Source: DATFML01 sp964571225
GTDB taxonomy: Bacteria > Pseudomonadota > Gammaproteobacteria > DATFLG01
Direction: 5' to 3'
Assembly: GCA_964571225.1 (NCBI GenBank)
Contig: CAZNBB010000001.1
Coordinates: 1 to 64,000, forward strand
DNA length: 64,000 bases
Position numbers and translations under genes: made by a program. Shown here one piece after another: positions 43,883 through 53,154 of this stretch. Each line of letters begins with the position of its first letter. Position 1 is the stretch's first letter. Below the pieces are notes generated by a model. That model did no database searches. It was not told the DNA's origin and saw only the letters and a list, made by a program, of their open reading frames with translations.

Positions 43883-45502
43883 CTAGGCCGGCGGTGCCAG
43901 CGGCTTGAAGCGGGCATCGCCATCCCGGGCGACCTGGGGCACCAGATCCACTTCCCAGGTGAGGTACCCCTGCATGGCGGCAGGGTCCGCTTCCGGGTGC
44001 TCGTAGGGCTTGTACCAGAGATCGTCCGCTTGGCAGGTGGGTCGTTCCATGCCAGTGGCAATGGGCAGGCCCGCGCCGAGCCAGGCTCGCGTGCCGCCGT
44101 CCAGCACCCGCACGGACAGTGCGGGCCGCTGGGCGGCGGCCTCGGGAGCGGCCAGCCGGGCGAGGGTGGCGTCCGGCGACGTCAATACCAGGCGGTTCAC
44201 GGGCGGCAGCGCCGCCAGTGCCTCATCCAGGCGCGCCCGCAGCCCCCACCAGGCAGCGGGGATATGCGCCGCCTGGTACTCGGCGCTGGTGCCCAAATCG
44301 AGAACCGCGGTGTCGCCATCGGTCAGGGCCTGCTGCAGCTCCCGGGCGCTGACGGTGGCCGTCGCTTCCAGGCCCAGGACTGTGGATGAGCGCAGCCCCT
44401 GCACCAGCGTGTGTTCGCCGATGCCTCCGGCCAGCACGTAGACTTCCCGCCACCCCAGCTGGCGCAGCCAGGAGGCGGTCATCAATGCCCGCACCTCCGT
44501 ATCGTCCACCAGTACCAGCCGGGCATTCAGCACACCCACGTACTCGTCGGTGGCCTGCACCAGCTGGCCGCCCGGCGCGCTGCGGCTGCCGGGCAGGTGA
44601 CCCGCCTCGAATTCCTCGGGACTGCGGACATCGAACACGAAGGCGGTGCGCGTCGGTGATTCCGCCTGCCAGGCCGCCAGCCGCGCGTGGTCGATGCTTT
44701 CCACCCCGGTCCGTTGTGCGACCTGGCGGGCCGCGGCCAGTCCCCGGCTTTGCGCTGTCGGTGAAGGGGGCGGGGCGGCCCGTTGCCCACCGTGTTCCAG
44801 GTCGAAGCCCGCCAGACGCCAGCCCATGGTGCCGCCTTTGAGGGCGGCCACCGGATTGGGAATGCCGGCGTTGATCAGGGACTGGGCGCCGATGATGCTG
44901 CGGGTACGTCCGGCGCAGTTCACCACCACCAGCGTCCGGGGGTCGGGGGCCAGATCATGGACCCGATAGACCAGCTCCGCGCCCGGCGTATCGATGCCCC
45001 CGGGAATATGCATGCGGCGGTATTCTTCCATGGGGCGGGCGTCGAGGATCACCAGCGGGTTGCCGGCCTGCAGGCGGGCATCGAGTTCTTGCGGCGTGAG
45101 CAGAGGCGTGTGGCAGGTCTGTTCGACAACTTCGCCGAACGCCTTGCTGGGGACATTGACGCCGGAGAACAGTTCGAATCCGGCGGCGCGCCAACCCTCG
45201 ATGCCACGCTCCAGCACCGCCACGTCCCTGTATCCCAATCCCTGCAGCCGGGCCGCTGCACGGAGGGCCAGACGGCCTTGCCCGCCGTCCATGACCACCG
45301 TGGGCGTGCCGCGCCGCGGCACCAGGTCGTCGATCAGCAGTTCCAGCCGACTGAGGGGAACGCAGCAGGCGAACAACAGGTGCTCGGCGGAGAACGGACC
45401 CTGTTCGCGTACGTCGATGAGCGCCAGTTCGTCGCTCGCGCGCAGCAGGTCCTTGAGACGGTGCGCAGTGATGCTTCGCGCGGCGGGCTTTGGTTGGGCC
45501 AT
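43883..45502 (-). CDS. Four-domain rhodanese-like protein, one active site
   Basis: A 539-residue soluble protein made of four tandem rhodanese domains (about 10-110, 135-235, 275-375, 385-485). Only the second keeps the catalytic Cys (Cys196, in VVNCAGRTRS). The matching loops of the others read VVMDGGQGR, LVDDTEVRA and LTSPDATL and lack Cys, so those domains are likely structural or binding. Rhodaneses move sulfane sulfur between thiols. With the thiol dioxygenase downstream it suggests a cysteine/persulfide pathway, which is inference. It is divergent from the TetR gene. Confidence 0.9.
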   Translation of the reverse strand: MAQPKPAARSITAHRLKDLLRASDELALIDVREQGPFSAEHLLFACCVPLSRLELLIDDLVPRRGTPTVVMDGGQGRLALRAAARLQGLGYRDVAVLERGIEGWRAAGFELFSGVNVPSKAFGEVVEQTCHTPLLTPQELDARLQAGNPLVILDARPMEEYRRMHIPGGIDTPGAELVYRVHDLAPDPRTLVVVNCAGRTRSIIGAQSLINAGIPNPVAALKGGTMGWRLAGFDLEHGGQRAAPPPSPTAQSRGLAAARQVAQRTGVESIDHARLAAWQAESPTRTAFVFDVRSPEEFEAGHLPGSRSAPGGQLVQATDEYVGVLNARLVLVDDTEVRALMTASWLRQLGWREVYVLAGGIGEHTLVQGLRSSTVLGLEATATVSARELQQALTDGDTAVLDLGTSAEYQAAHIPAAWWGLRARLDEALAALPPVNRLVLTSPDATLARLAAPEAAAQRPALSVRVLDGGTRAWLGAGLPIATGMERPTCQADDLWYKPYEHPEADPAAMQGYLTWEVDLVPQVARDGDARFKPLAPPA

Positions 45503-45764
45503 GGCTGTCTTCGTCCCCGGCAGGCGGGATGCTCGCGGTGGGCAGCAGCATAATTAGCGGTTCCCCCGAACGCAACGGAGCGGAGCACGAGCGTAGAACC
45601 TGCCGTGTCCGGCAAGGGCAGAGGCGCTGCCAACGTTGCGCCGACCTGCAGGCGGCCGGTCCCGGTGGCGCGTGGACCTGACGGTGGTCCGCGGCTGCAG
45701 GCTGACCGAAGTCGGGCTGACGGCGCTGCGTCGGTGACGCCGTCCGGGGGCGAGAGCGGGACCC

Positions 45765-45780
45765 TCAAGCGGGTGCTTGA
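45765..45780. promoter_or_regulatory. Perfect dyad, candidate TetR-family operator
   Basis: TCAAGCGGGTGCTTGA is a 6-bp perfect inverted repeat around GGGT, followed at once by the related AGCGGTTGTTTGA. It lies 56 bp before the GTG of the TetR gene, the usual place for an autoregulatory operator. The remainder of 45503-45835 shows no gene. Confidence 0.45.
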
Positions 45781-45835
45781 AGCGGTTGTTTGAATCCTCT
45801 ACCATCCCTTCCACGTTCCAGCCCCCAGACAGCCC

Positions 45836-46471
45836 GTGACAGAACCCGGTCCCAATGTCCGCCAGCGCCTGATAGAGGCGGCCATGGGTGTATTTGCCGA
45901 GAAGGGCTATTCCCGCGCGTCCACGCGGGAAATCTGCCGGCTGGCGGGGGCCAATGCGGCTGCGATTCATTACTACTTCGGTGACAAGGCGACGCTGTAC
46001 AGGGAGGTGTTTCGGCCCCCCGAATACGTCACCGAGGTGCCCGAAGCACTCAGCGCGCCGGACGCCACGCTGCGTGAAGGTCTGGAGGCCTTTTTCAGGC
46101 CGCTCACGCGCCTGTTGACCGAGTCCTGCATGGCACCGCACCAGCACATGCTGCTGGTGCGCGAGCAGGTCCAGCCCACCGGCCTGTTGAACGAGCGGCG
46201 GGTTGATTTCTTTCGGCCGCGCCACGAACAGGTATGCCGGTTCCTGTGTCGGCACTGCGGTGCCGAGGAGCCCGACGAGGCGATCGAGCACCTCGCCATC
46301 AGCCTGGCCGGGATGGCGCTGGTGTTCTTCATGAAGCGCGACTACGTGGAAGCCTTTGCGCCCGGGCTGTTGAGCGATGGTCCGGCGTTGACGGCGACCT
46401 TGGACCGGCTGACCGACTACGGCGTCACCCTGGTCGAGGCCGAAGCCCGCCGGCGTCGGACCGGCTCATGA
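45836..46471 (+). CDS. TetR-family regulator with CerR-type C-terminal domain
   Basis: A 211-residue repressor. Residues 8-55 form the TetR DNA-binding domain (RQRLIEAAMGVFAEKGYSRA, STREICRLAGANAAAIHYYF, GDKATLYREVF). The C-terminal part resembles the CerR/DUF1956 ligand-binding domain. The start is GTG at 45836. It lies directly upstream of an RND adaptor-pump pair, which it most likely represses; the inducer is unknown. Confidence 0.87.
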   Translation: MTEPGPNVRQRLIEAAMGVFAEKGYSRASTREICRLAGANAAAIHYYFGDKATLYREVFRPPEYVTEVPEALSAPDATLREGLEAFFRPLTRLLTESCMAPHQHMLLVREQVQPTGLLNERRVDFFRPRHEQVCRFLCRHCGAEEPDEAIEHLAISLAGMALVFFMKRDYVEAFAPGLLSDGPALTATLDRLTDYGVTLVEAEARRRRTGS

Positions 46472-46673
46472 AATCGGTGGGCGGTCCGTGATGGACAGCG
46501 GCGAGAAATACAAAAACGGGGTAGCCGTCCTTGACGGCACTGTTATGAATTGGGGCGACGGCCTGCCCGCGGCGAACGCATTTTGCGGCTGCGCGGTTGG
46601 CCGATGGCTGTCACGGGCGCTTGCCGGCGCCGAAGCCATCGTCCCGGTGGAACACTCCTGAGGAGCTCAGCTC

Positions 46674-47807
46674 ATGGCTTCGCGTAAGACCCGTCTCACC
46701 GTACGCATCGTGATCATGTTGCTGTTCGTAGGTATCGTCTACGGCGGGGCGATCGGATTCAACCGCTTTGTCGGTTCCATGATCCGCAAGGCCATGGCGT
46801 CGGCGCCGCCGCCCACCGTCAGCGTTTCCATCGCCAAAGCCGAGACCCGCACCTGGCACGAGCAGCTGCATGCGGTGGCGAGCCTCAAGGCGGTCCAGGG
46901 TACCACCCTGACCACCCAGACGGCCGGCACGGTGATCGGCCTGCATTTCCATTCCGGAGAGGACGTCAAGGCCGGTACGCTCCTGGTGCAGCTCAATGAC
47001 AATGTGGCCCGCGCCCAACTGGCGGCCGACAAGGCCAAGTTGCTCAATGCCCGCCAGCAACTGCAGCGCCAGCGCAAACTCTACGCCAGGCAGGCGACCA
47101 GCCAGTCCCAGCTGCAGTCGGCGGAGGCCGCCTTCGGAGAAGCCCAGGCCGCCGTGCAGGCCGACGAGGCGGCGCTCACCAACCTGCAGGTGCGTGCGCC
47201 CTTCACGGGGCATCTGGGCATACGGCAGGTGAGCCTCGGCCAGTATGTCTCGCCGGGCACCAGCGTCGTCGACATCCACCAGTGGAAACCCCTGCTGGTG
47301 GAGTTTCAGATTCCCCAGCGGGACCAGGCGCGGATCGCTGTGGGCAACGACGTGAACCTGACTGTGACGGGCATGGAGGGACACGACTTCCAGGGCAAGA
47401 TCACGTCCCTGGGTTCGTCCCTGAACAATGGCACCCGCAGTCTGGGTGTGCAGGCGACGGTTCCCAATGCCCATAGCCTGCTGCGGCCTGGCATGTTCGG
47501 CGAGGTGACGGTGCAGCTGGCGGCCCAGAACAAGGTGGTGGCCGTGCCGCAGACCGCCATTTCCTACAGCACCTACGGCGAATACGTCTACGTCATCAAG
47601 CATTCCAAGAACGGCACCGTCGCCGAGCAGCGTGTGGTGCAGACCGGCAGCCGGCGCAATGAGCTGGTTGCGGTGAGCGAAGGTCTGAAAGCGGGCGAGG
47701 AAGTGGTGACCGCCGGCCAGGTCAATCTGTATTCGGGGGCCCATGTAAAGATCAAACCGCCGTCGAAGGCTCTCAGTGAAGCGGGCTCACAGCAGCCGGG
47801 GAGCTGA
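46674..47807 (+). CDS. RND efflux periplasmic adaptor protein
   Basis: A 377-residue membrane-fusion protein: N-terminal anchor (residues 10-28), biotinyl-lipoyl halves (QTAGTVIGLHFHSGEDVKAG and LTNLQVRAPFTGHLGIRQVS), a coiled-coil hairpin rich in Ala/Gln/Arg (about 110-165), then beta-barrel and membrane-proximal domains. GAGGAG precedes the ATG. It connects the RND pump 3 bp downstream to an outer-membrane channel, which must be encoded elsewhere. Confidence 0.93.
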   Translation: MASRKTRLTVRIVIMLLFVGIVYGGAIGFNRFVGSMIRKAMASAPPPTVSVSIAKAETRTWHEQLHAVASLKAVQGTTLTTQTAGTVIGLHFHSGEDVKAGTLLVQLNDNVARAQLAADKAKLLNARQQLQRQRKLYARQATSQSQLQSAEAAFGEAQAAVQADEAALTNLQVRAPFTGHLGIRQVSLGQYVSPGTSVVDIHQWKPLLVEFQIPQRDQARIAVGNDVNLTVTGMEGHDFQGKITSLGSSLNNGTRSLGVQATVPNAHSLLRPGMFGEVTVQLAAQNKVVAVPQTAISYSTYGEYVYVIKHSKNGTVAEQRVVQTGSRRNELVAVSEGLKAGEEVVTAGQVNLYSGAHVKIKPPSKALSEAGSQQPGS

Positions 47808-47810
47808 TCC

Positions 47811-50800
47811 ATGGCCAAGCATCTGACAAATTCCCGCTGGACGGACATATTCGTCCGCCGCCCGGTGCTGGCCGTCACCCTGGCGACGGTGGTGGTGGTG
47901 CTGGGCGCTTTCGGCATCAGCAAGATGACCATTCGGGAGTATCCCAAGCTCACTACCACCGTGATCACGGTGGGCACTTCCTACCCGGGCGCCAGCCCGC
48001 AGACCGTGCAGAGCTACATTACCCAGCCGCTGAGCCGGGTGTTGGGCAGCGTGCCGCACCTCGATTACATGACCTCCAGCAGCAGTCAGGGGGTTTCCAC
48101 CATCACGTTGTACATGAAGCTCAACGCCAACTCCGAGGAGGCGCTGACCAACACGCTGACGCAGATCAAGCAGGTCGAGAGCCTGCTTCCCAAGAACAGT
48201 TTTCCGCCGGTGGTGAATTCCTCCTCGGGCAGCCGCACGGCGTTGATGTACATCGCCTTCTCCAGTCCGGGCGGGCAGATGAGCATTCCGCAGATCGTCG
48301 ACTACGTGGTGCGCAACGCCCAGCCGCTGCTGCAGACGGTGTCGGGGGTGTCCCAGGCCCAGGTGGTCCCGGTGGGCGCCTCGGGGGGCAACGGCAACAA
48401 CCAGGCGGTGCGCGTCTGGCTCAATCCCCAGGAGATGGCTGCCAGGGGTATCACGCCCGCCGATGTGGAGCGGGCGCTGGCTTCCCAGAACGTGGTGGCG
48501 GCCACCGGCAAGACCGAGGGCAATCTCATTTCGGTGCCGCTGACCAGCAACATGGAGATGACGTCGGCGAAGGGCTTCCGCAAGCTGGTGGTGAAGACGG
48601 TGAACGGAACGCCCATCTACCTGCAGGACGTGGCCAAGGTAGAGATCGGCGCCGAAAGCTATGTGTCCAAGTTCTACTTCGACGGCCATCCCGCGGTGGC
48701 CATCGGCATTCAGACCACGCCTTCTGCCAATGACCTGCAGGTTGCACTGGGGGTCAATCGCAAGATTCAGGAGCTCAAACAGCGGCTGCCTCCCGGTATG
48801 GAGGTGGGCCTGCCGTACAACGGCGCCAACTTCATCCATACCGCCATCGACGAAGTGGCCACCACCATCGGCATCACCCTCGGCGTTGTGGTGCTGGTGA
48901 TCTTCCTGTTCCTCGGGTCGTTACGGGCACTGGTCGTGCCCATGGTGGCCATCCCCCTGTCCCTGGTGGGGGCGGGGTTCTTCATGTACATGGCGGGGTA
49001 CTCGCTCAATCTTCTCACTCTGCTCGCCTTCGTGCTCGCCATCGGGCTGGTGGTGGACGATGCCATCGTGATGGTGGAGAACGTCCACAGGCACGTGGAC
49101 GAAGGTCGGTCGGGCTTTCAGGCGGCGGTCATTTCAGCGCGCGAGCTCACCCTGCCCATCATAGTGATGTCCACCACCCTGATCGCGGTCTACCTGCCGG
49201 TGGCATTCGGCGGGGGGCTCACGGGCGCCCTGTTCACCGAGTTCGCGATGACCATCGTGTTCGCCGTCATGCTGTCCATGGTCGTTGCCCTGACCCTGTC
49301 CCCCATGCTCAGTGGGCGCATCCTGCGCTCAACGCCGTCCCACGGCCTGAACCACTTTCTTGAAGTCGGCTTCCAGCGCTTCCGGGTGCTGTTCGACCGC
49401 TCCCTGCACAGCTTCCTCGAGTTTCCGGTGGTGGGCAGCATCTTCATCATCGCGACCTTCGCGGCCTTGTATTTTCTGTTCACCGGGGTACGTCATGAAC
49501 TCTCGCCGCCCCAGAACAGCGGTGTGGTGTTCACCCTGGGCACGGCACCGCCCAATGCGGCACCCAACTACGTGGACGCGCTCGGCCAGGAGGTGTTGAA
49601 GACCTTCGACAAGGTATCCGCGAAGGAGCATACCTTCCTGGTGACCGGCTTCAGCCCCACCGGTGGCGGCACCAACAGCCTGATCGGCGGCATGACGCTC
49701 AAACCCTTCAGCGAGCGCAAGCAGACGGCGAGCGAGCTCAAGCCGAAGATCCAGCAGGATCTGGGTGACGTCACGGGCCTCAAGGCGGCCGCCTTTACGC
49801 CGCCCCCGCTGCCCGGCTCGGCCGGTCTGTTCCCCATCGATTTCGTGATCACTTCATCGAGACCCTATGGGGATCTGGATCATGTGGCCAATGCCGTGCT
49901 GGCCAAGGCGCGGGAGAGTCATCGCTTCCTGTTTCTGCAGAAGGATCTGAAGATCGACCAGCCCCAGTACGAGCTGGTGGTCAACCGCAGGCTGGCGGCG
50001 GATCTCGGGATCACCATGGATCAGGTGGCGGCGGACCTGCAGCCGATGCTGTCCGGGGCCTATGTCAATCGATTCACCATGGACGGCTACGCCTATCAGG
50101 TGATTCCCCAGACACCTGACATGTTCCGTGCCGATCCCAGCGATCTGGAGCAGTATCACATCAAGGCCGCCGACGGCAGACTCATCCCCCTGTCGACGCT
50201 GGTTTCGTTCAAGACCCGCGTGATCCCCCAGGATCTGCCCCAGTTCGATCGCATCAACAGCGTCACGATTCAGGGTGTGCCGTTCCCGGGCGTGTCCCAG
50301 GGCGAAGCCCTGCGGTATCTGGCCCAGACCACCCACGAGATTGCGCCGGATGCCGCCATCAACTACGCGGGTTCGTCGCGCCAGTTCATGGAGCAGGGCA
50401 ACACCTTCATGGTCTCGGTGGTGCTGGCATTGGTGCTCATCTACCTGCTGCTGTCGGCCCAGTTCAACAGCTTCCGGGATGCGATGATCGTCATGTTCGC
50501 GGTGCCCATGTCGGCGGCCGGGGCGCTGCTGTTCATGGCCCTGGGTATGGCCACCCTGAACATCTACACCGAGATCGCCCTCATCACCCTCATCGGCCTG
50601 ATCACCAAGCAGGGCATTCTGGTGGTGCAGTTCGCGAACAATCTGCAGGAAAGCGAGGGGCTGGGGCTGCGTGAGGCAGTGGAAAAGGCCACCAGTATCC
50701 GCCTGCGTCCTATCCTCATGACCACCCTGTCCATGGTGCTGGGGGTGATCCCGCTGATCACGGCGACGGGTTCCGGCGCGCCGCCCCGCAACGAGCTGGG

Positions 50801-50963
50801 CATCGTGATCGCCAGTGGACTGGGCATCGGGGCGTTGTTCAGCCTCTACATCGTGCCGGTGATGTACCTGTACCTGTCCAAGGACCACGCCAAGATCGCC
50901 GCCAACGAGGCGGCGCAGCAGCGGGACCTGGATGCCCTTGCCGCCGAGGAGGGCGGCGGCTAA
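47811..50963 (+). CDS. RND multidrug efflux permease (HAE-1 family)
   Basis: A 1050-residue inner-membrane proton/drug antiporter with 12 TM helices and two large periplasmic loops. The N-terminus (WTDIFVRRPVLAVTLATVVV) and the TM4 proton-relay pair in GLVVDDAIVMVENVHRHVDEG are typical, with the TM10-12 repeat LITLIGLITKQGILVVQFAN. It is closest in feel to MexF/MexI-type pumps, but substrate cannot be told. An ideal terminator follows. It forms an operon with the adaptor and is controlled by the adjacent TetR. Confidence 0.95.
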   Translation: MAKHLTNSRWTDIFVRRPVLAVTLATVVVVLGAFGISKMTIREYPKLTTTVITVGTSYPGASPQTVQSYITQPLSRVLGSVPHLDYMTSSSSQGVSTITLYMKLNANSEEALTNTLTQIKQVESLLPKNSFPPVVNSSSGSRTALMYIAFSSPGGQMSIPQIVDYVVRNAQPLLQTVSGVSQAQVVPVGASGGNGNNQAVRVWLNPQEMAARGITPADVERALASQNVVAATGKTEGNLISVPLTSNMEMTSAKGFRKLVVKTVNGTPIYLQDVAKVEIGAESYVSKFYFDGHPAVAIGIQTTPSANDLQVALGVNRKIQELKQRLPPGMEVGLPYNGANFIHTAIDEVATTIGITLGVVVLVIFLFLGSLRALVVPMVAIPLSLVGAGFFMYMAGYSLNLLTLLAFVLAIGLVVDDAIVMVENVHRHVDEGRSGFQAAVISARELTLPIIVMSTTLIAVYLPVAFGGGLTGALFTEFAMTIVFAVMLSMVVALTLSPMLSGRILRSTPSHGLNHFLEVGFQRFRVLFDRSLHSFLEFPVVGSIFIIATFAALYFLFTGVRHELSPPQNSGVVFTLGTAPPNAAPNYVDALGQEVLKTFDKVSAKEHTFLVTGFSPTGGGTNSLIGGMTLKPFSERKQTASELKPKIQQDLGDVTGLKAAAFTPPPLPGSAGLFPIDFVITSSRPYGDLDHVANAVLAKARESHRFLFLQKDLKIDQPQYELVVNRRLAADLGITMDQVAADLQPMLSGAYVNRFTMDGYAYQVIPQTPDMFRADPSDLEQYHIKAADGRLIPLSTLVSFKTRVIPQDLPQFDRINSVTIQGVPFPGVSQGEALRYLAQTTHEIAPDAAINYAGSSRQFMEQGNTFMVSVVLALVLIYLLLSAQFNSFRDAMIVMFAVPMSAAGALLFMALGMATLNIYTEIALITLIGLITKQGILVVQFANNLQESEGLGLREAVEKATSIRLRPILMTTLSMVLGVIPLITATGSGAPPRNELGIVIASGLGIGALFSLYIVPVMYLYLSKDHAKIAANEAAQQRDLDALAAEEGGG

Positions 50964-50990
50964 GCGCCTGCAGTTTGTTCCCGTCACAGG

Positions 50991-51023
50991 CCCGCCGGAC
51001 GTCATTGTCCGGCGGGTTTTTTT
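50991..51023 (+). terminator. Rho-independent terminator of the RND operon
   Basis: CCCGCCGGAC, six-base loop, GTCCGGCGGG and then seven T: a 10-bp perfect stem with T-tract, 28 bp after the pump stop codon. Confidence 0.92.
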
Positions 51024-51220
51024 GGCCGATAGGGTGGGGACGGGACGGCCGGGAATAGCCCGTATCCCGCGGGTGTTGGTCGGTCTAGTTGGATAAATGT
51101 TAACGAAACGTAAAGGCGGGGGTATAGTCGACGGGACACAGTGTCGTGTGGTTAGGAAGGAGCAACCGATGATGGAAACCATGGCTCGCGATTCCCGGTC
51201 TCTGGCCGTTCGCAGGCTGG

Positions 51221-51601
51221 ATGTCCAGTGTGCAGGCCCAGGGCCAGGCGGTGCACAAGGTGGTTATTCAGGTGAGTCATCCGGATCCCGCCGAGCACAC
51301 GATCGCTCTGAACATGGCCGCCAATCTCCAGCGCCTGTACGGGCTGGACAACGTGGAAATCGAAATCGTCGCCTTTGGCCGTGGGCTGGCCATTCTCACC
51401 CCCAAGAGTCCGGAAGCGCTGCGGGTGAAGAGCCTCGCCATGCAGAACGTCAAGTTCAGCGCCTGTGCCAACACCATGGCCAAGATCGAACGCAAGACGG
51501 GCAAGAAGCCGACGCTGACGGAGGGTGTGGGAATCGTCCCGGCCGGTGTGGCGCGCATCATCGAATTGCAGGAGCAGGGGTACGCCTTTACCGCGCCCTG
51601 A
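51221..51601 (+). CDS. DsrE-family protein
   Basis: A 126-residue (from ATG 51221) small alpha/beta protein of the DsrE/DsrF-like family: VHKVVIQVSHPDPAEHTIAL, then LYGLDNVEIEIVAFGRGLAIL and a C-terminal VGIVPAGVARIIELQEQGYA. One Cys (in VKFSACANTM) is at the position where sulfur-relay homologues bind sulfur. The in-frame codons just upstream read LAIPGLWPFAGWMSSVQAQG, which looks like the end of a signal peptide; no upstream in-frame ATG exists, so either a non-ATG start is used or there is a sequence slip, and the protein may be periplasmic. Confidence 0.75.
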   Translation: MSSVQAQGQAVHKVVIQVSHPDPAEHTIALNMAANLQRLYGLDNVEIEIVAFGRGLAILTPKSPEALRVKSLAMQNVKFSACANTMAKIERKTGKKPTLTEGVGIVPAGVARIIELQEQGYAFTAP

Positions 51602-51758
51602 GGATGGGACCAGGTAGGGATAAGCGCAAGGGCTCAGCGGGCGGTGTGCCGCCGCGCGGTGACGGGAGGTGCGGCGCTCGCCGCACGGTTGGCCTGAGCG
51701 ATGGGCCGGCGGGCGTCGGGTTCCACGGGGTTCAGCCAAGGGACGGGATTGCTGTGGC

Positions 51759-52442
51759 TCAGGCGCTCCGGTTCGGTTCCTTCTCGCCTTCGATCAGTGC
51801 AGCATCGTCCTCGCGGGTGTTGTTCACCCGCGCGCTCACCGGCTGCACCACCAGCTCATCGCCGGAGCAGGGCTGCAGCAACGCCGTCAGATGTTTTGGT
51901 TCCTGCACCGCGGGATCCAGCCAGGTCCCATAGCTCTCGGGCGCCAGCAGCACCGGCATGCGGTCATGCACGGGGGCCAGCAGGGCGTTGGCAGCCGTGG
52001 TCACCAGGGTGACCGATTCGATGATGTCCCCTGCAGGGCTTTTCCAGTGTTCCCACAGCCCTGCGATGGCGAAAGGCCCGCGGTCACGCCGCCGGATGTG
52101 GTAGGGCTGCTTGCCGCGCCCCGTACCTTTCCATTCGTAGAAGCCGTCGGCCGGCACCAGGCAGCGCCGGCGCCGGAACGCGGTGCGGTAGGCGGGCCGT
52201 TCGGCCAGACTTTCGGCGCGGGCGTTGATCATCTTGTAGCCGATTTTGGGGTCCTTGGCCCACGCCGGTACCAACCCCCAGCGCAGCCACACCAGTTCCC
52301 GTGTCCCCCCGGCGGCCCGGATGGCGGCAATGCTCTGGGAGGGGGCGATGTTGTAGTGGGGCGCCAGCACGGGCACCGAGGCGAGCTGGAAATGCTCGGC
52401 GATGCGTTCGGCGGGAGTGGCGAGGGTGAATCGTCCGCACAT
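51759..52442 (-). CDS. SRAP (HMCES/YedK) abasic-site processing protein
   Basis: A 227-residue protein that forms a DNA-protein crosslink at abasic sites in single-stranded DNA. Cys2 (MCGRFTL) is the crosslinking residue after Met removal; other active-site parts are MINARAES, DGFYEWK and VHDRMPVLL. It starts 45 bp after the lexA stop on the same strand, so both are likely co-transcribed within the damage response. Confidence 0.93.
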   Translation of the reverse strand: MCGRFTLATPAERIAEHFQLASVPVLAPHYNIAPSQSIAAIRAAGGTRELVWLRWGLVPAWAKDPKIGYKMINARAESLAERPAYRTAFRRRRCLVPADGFYEWKGTGRGKQPYHIRRRDRGPFAIAGLWEHWKSPAGDIIESVTLVTTAANALLAPVHDRMPVLLAPESYGTWLDPAVQEPKHLTALLQPCSGDELVVQPVSARVNNTREDDAALIEGEKEPNRSA

Positions 52443-52487
52443 GGGAACAGGATAGGGACCGAAGAGCGCGGAGAGAAGAACCCCGCG

Positions 52488-53111
52488 TCAGCGGTAGGAC
52501 CGCATGAGACCCACCAGCACGCCCTGGATGATGACTTGCCCGGGTCGGTAGCGCTGGGACGCCAGAGCCCCATTGGCCGGGTGCAGGATTACTTCCCCCG
52601 GACGTTGTTCGATGCGCTTGAGGGTGGCGTTCTCGCCGTCGATAAGGGCGACCACGATCTCGCCGTTGCGGGCCGTGTCGCGCTGCTCGATGATCACCCG
52701 GTCGCCGTCCAGGATGCCTTCCTCGATCATGGAATCGCCGCGCACTTCCAGCACGTAGCAGGGGCGGGTAGTGCGCAGCATGGCGGGGACCGGGACCGGT
52801 TCGGGGTTGGGGACGGCCTCGATGGGTCGGCCGGCGGCGATGTAGCCCAGCCAGGGCAGGGTGTCTTCGCTCTGCCCGGCATCGTGGGACAGCCGTATGC
52901 CGCGCTGTTTGCCGTCCATGGGTGCCACCAGACCGGCGGCGATCAGGGCCTGGATCTGCTTGTGCAGGGAACCGCGGGAACTCAAACCCAGCTCCCGGCA
53001 CAGGATATCCAGGGTGGGTGGCGCAGCGCCCGCGGTCACCCGTTCCAGCAGGTGCGCGTAGATCTCCCGTTGGCGGTGGGTCAGGTCGGCAGTGGCTTGT
53101 CTGTTCTCCAT
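52488..53111 (-). CDS. lexA: LexA SOS repressor, divergent type
   Basis: A 207-residue repressor-protease. The self-cleavage bond is Ala93-Gly94 (GYIAAGRP), with Ser127 (RGDSM) and Lys165 (ATLKRI) as the catalytic dyad. The recognition region GLSSRGSLHKQIQAL differs strongly from the standard gammaproteobacterial helix (GFRSPNAAEEHL in E. coli), so it probably reads a different operator. Start ATG at 53111. A dyad overlaps its promoter region and that of the divergent mrfA-type operon. Confidence 0.92.
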   Translation of the reverse strand: MENRQATADLTHRQREIYAHLLERVTAGAAPPTLDILCRELGLSSRGSLHKQIQALIAAGLVAPMDGKQRGIRLSHDAGQSEDTLPWLGYIAAGRPIEAVPNPEPVPVPAMLRTTRPCYVLEVRGDSMIEEGILDGDRVIIEQRDTARNGEIVVALIDGENATLKRIEQRPGEVILHPANGALASQRYRPGQVIIQGVLVGLMRSYR

Positions 53112-53114
53112 CGG

Positions 53115-53137
53115 TTCTATAGTATCACGATAGAGAA
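53115..53137. promoter_or_regulatory. Candidate operator shared by lexA and the mrfAB-type operon
   Basis: Within the 43-bp gap between divergent starts lies an imperfect dyad with arms TTCTAT and ATAGAGAA flanking AGTATCACG. It does not match the E. coli LexA box (CTGT-N8-ACAG), consistent with the altered recognition helix of the adjacent LexA. Assignment as its operator is inference from position and symmetry. Confidence 0.5.
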
Positions 53138-53154
53138 CGGATGGAGAACGAGCC

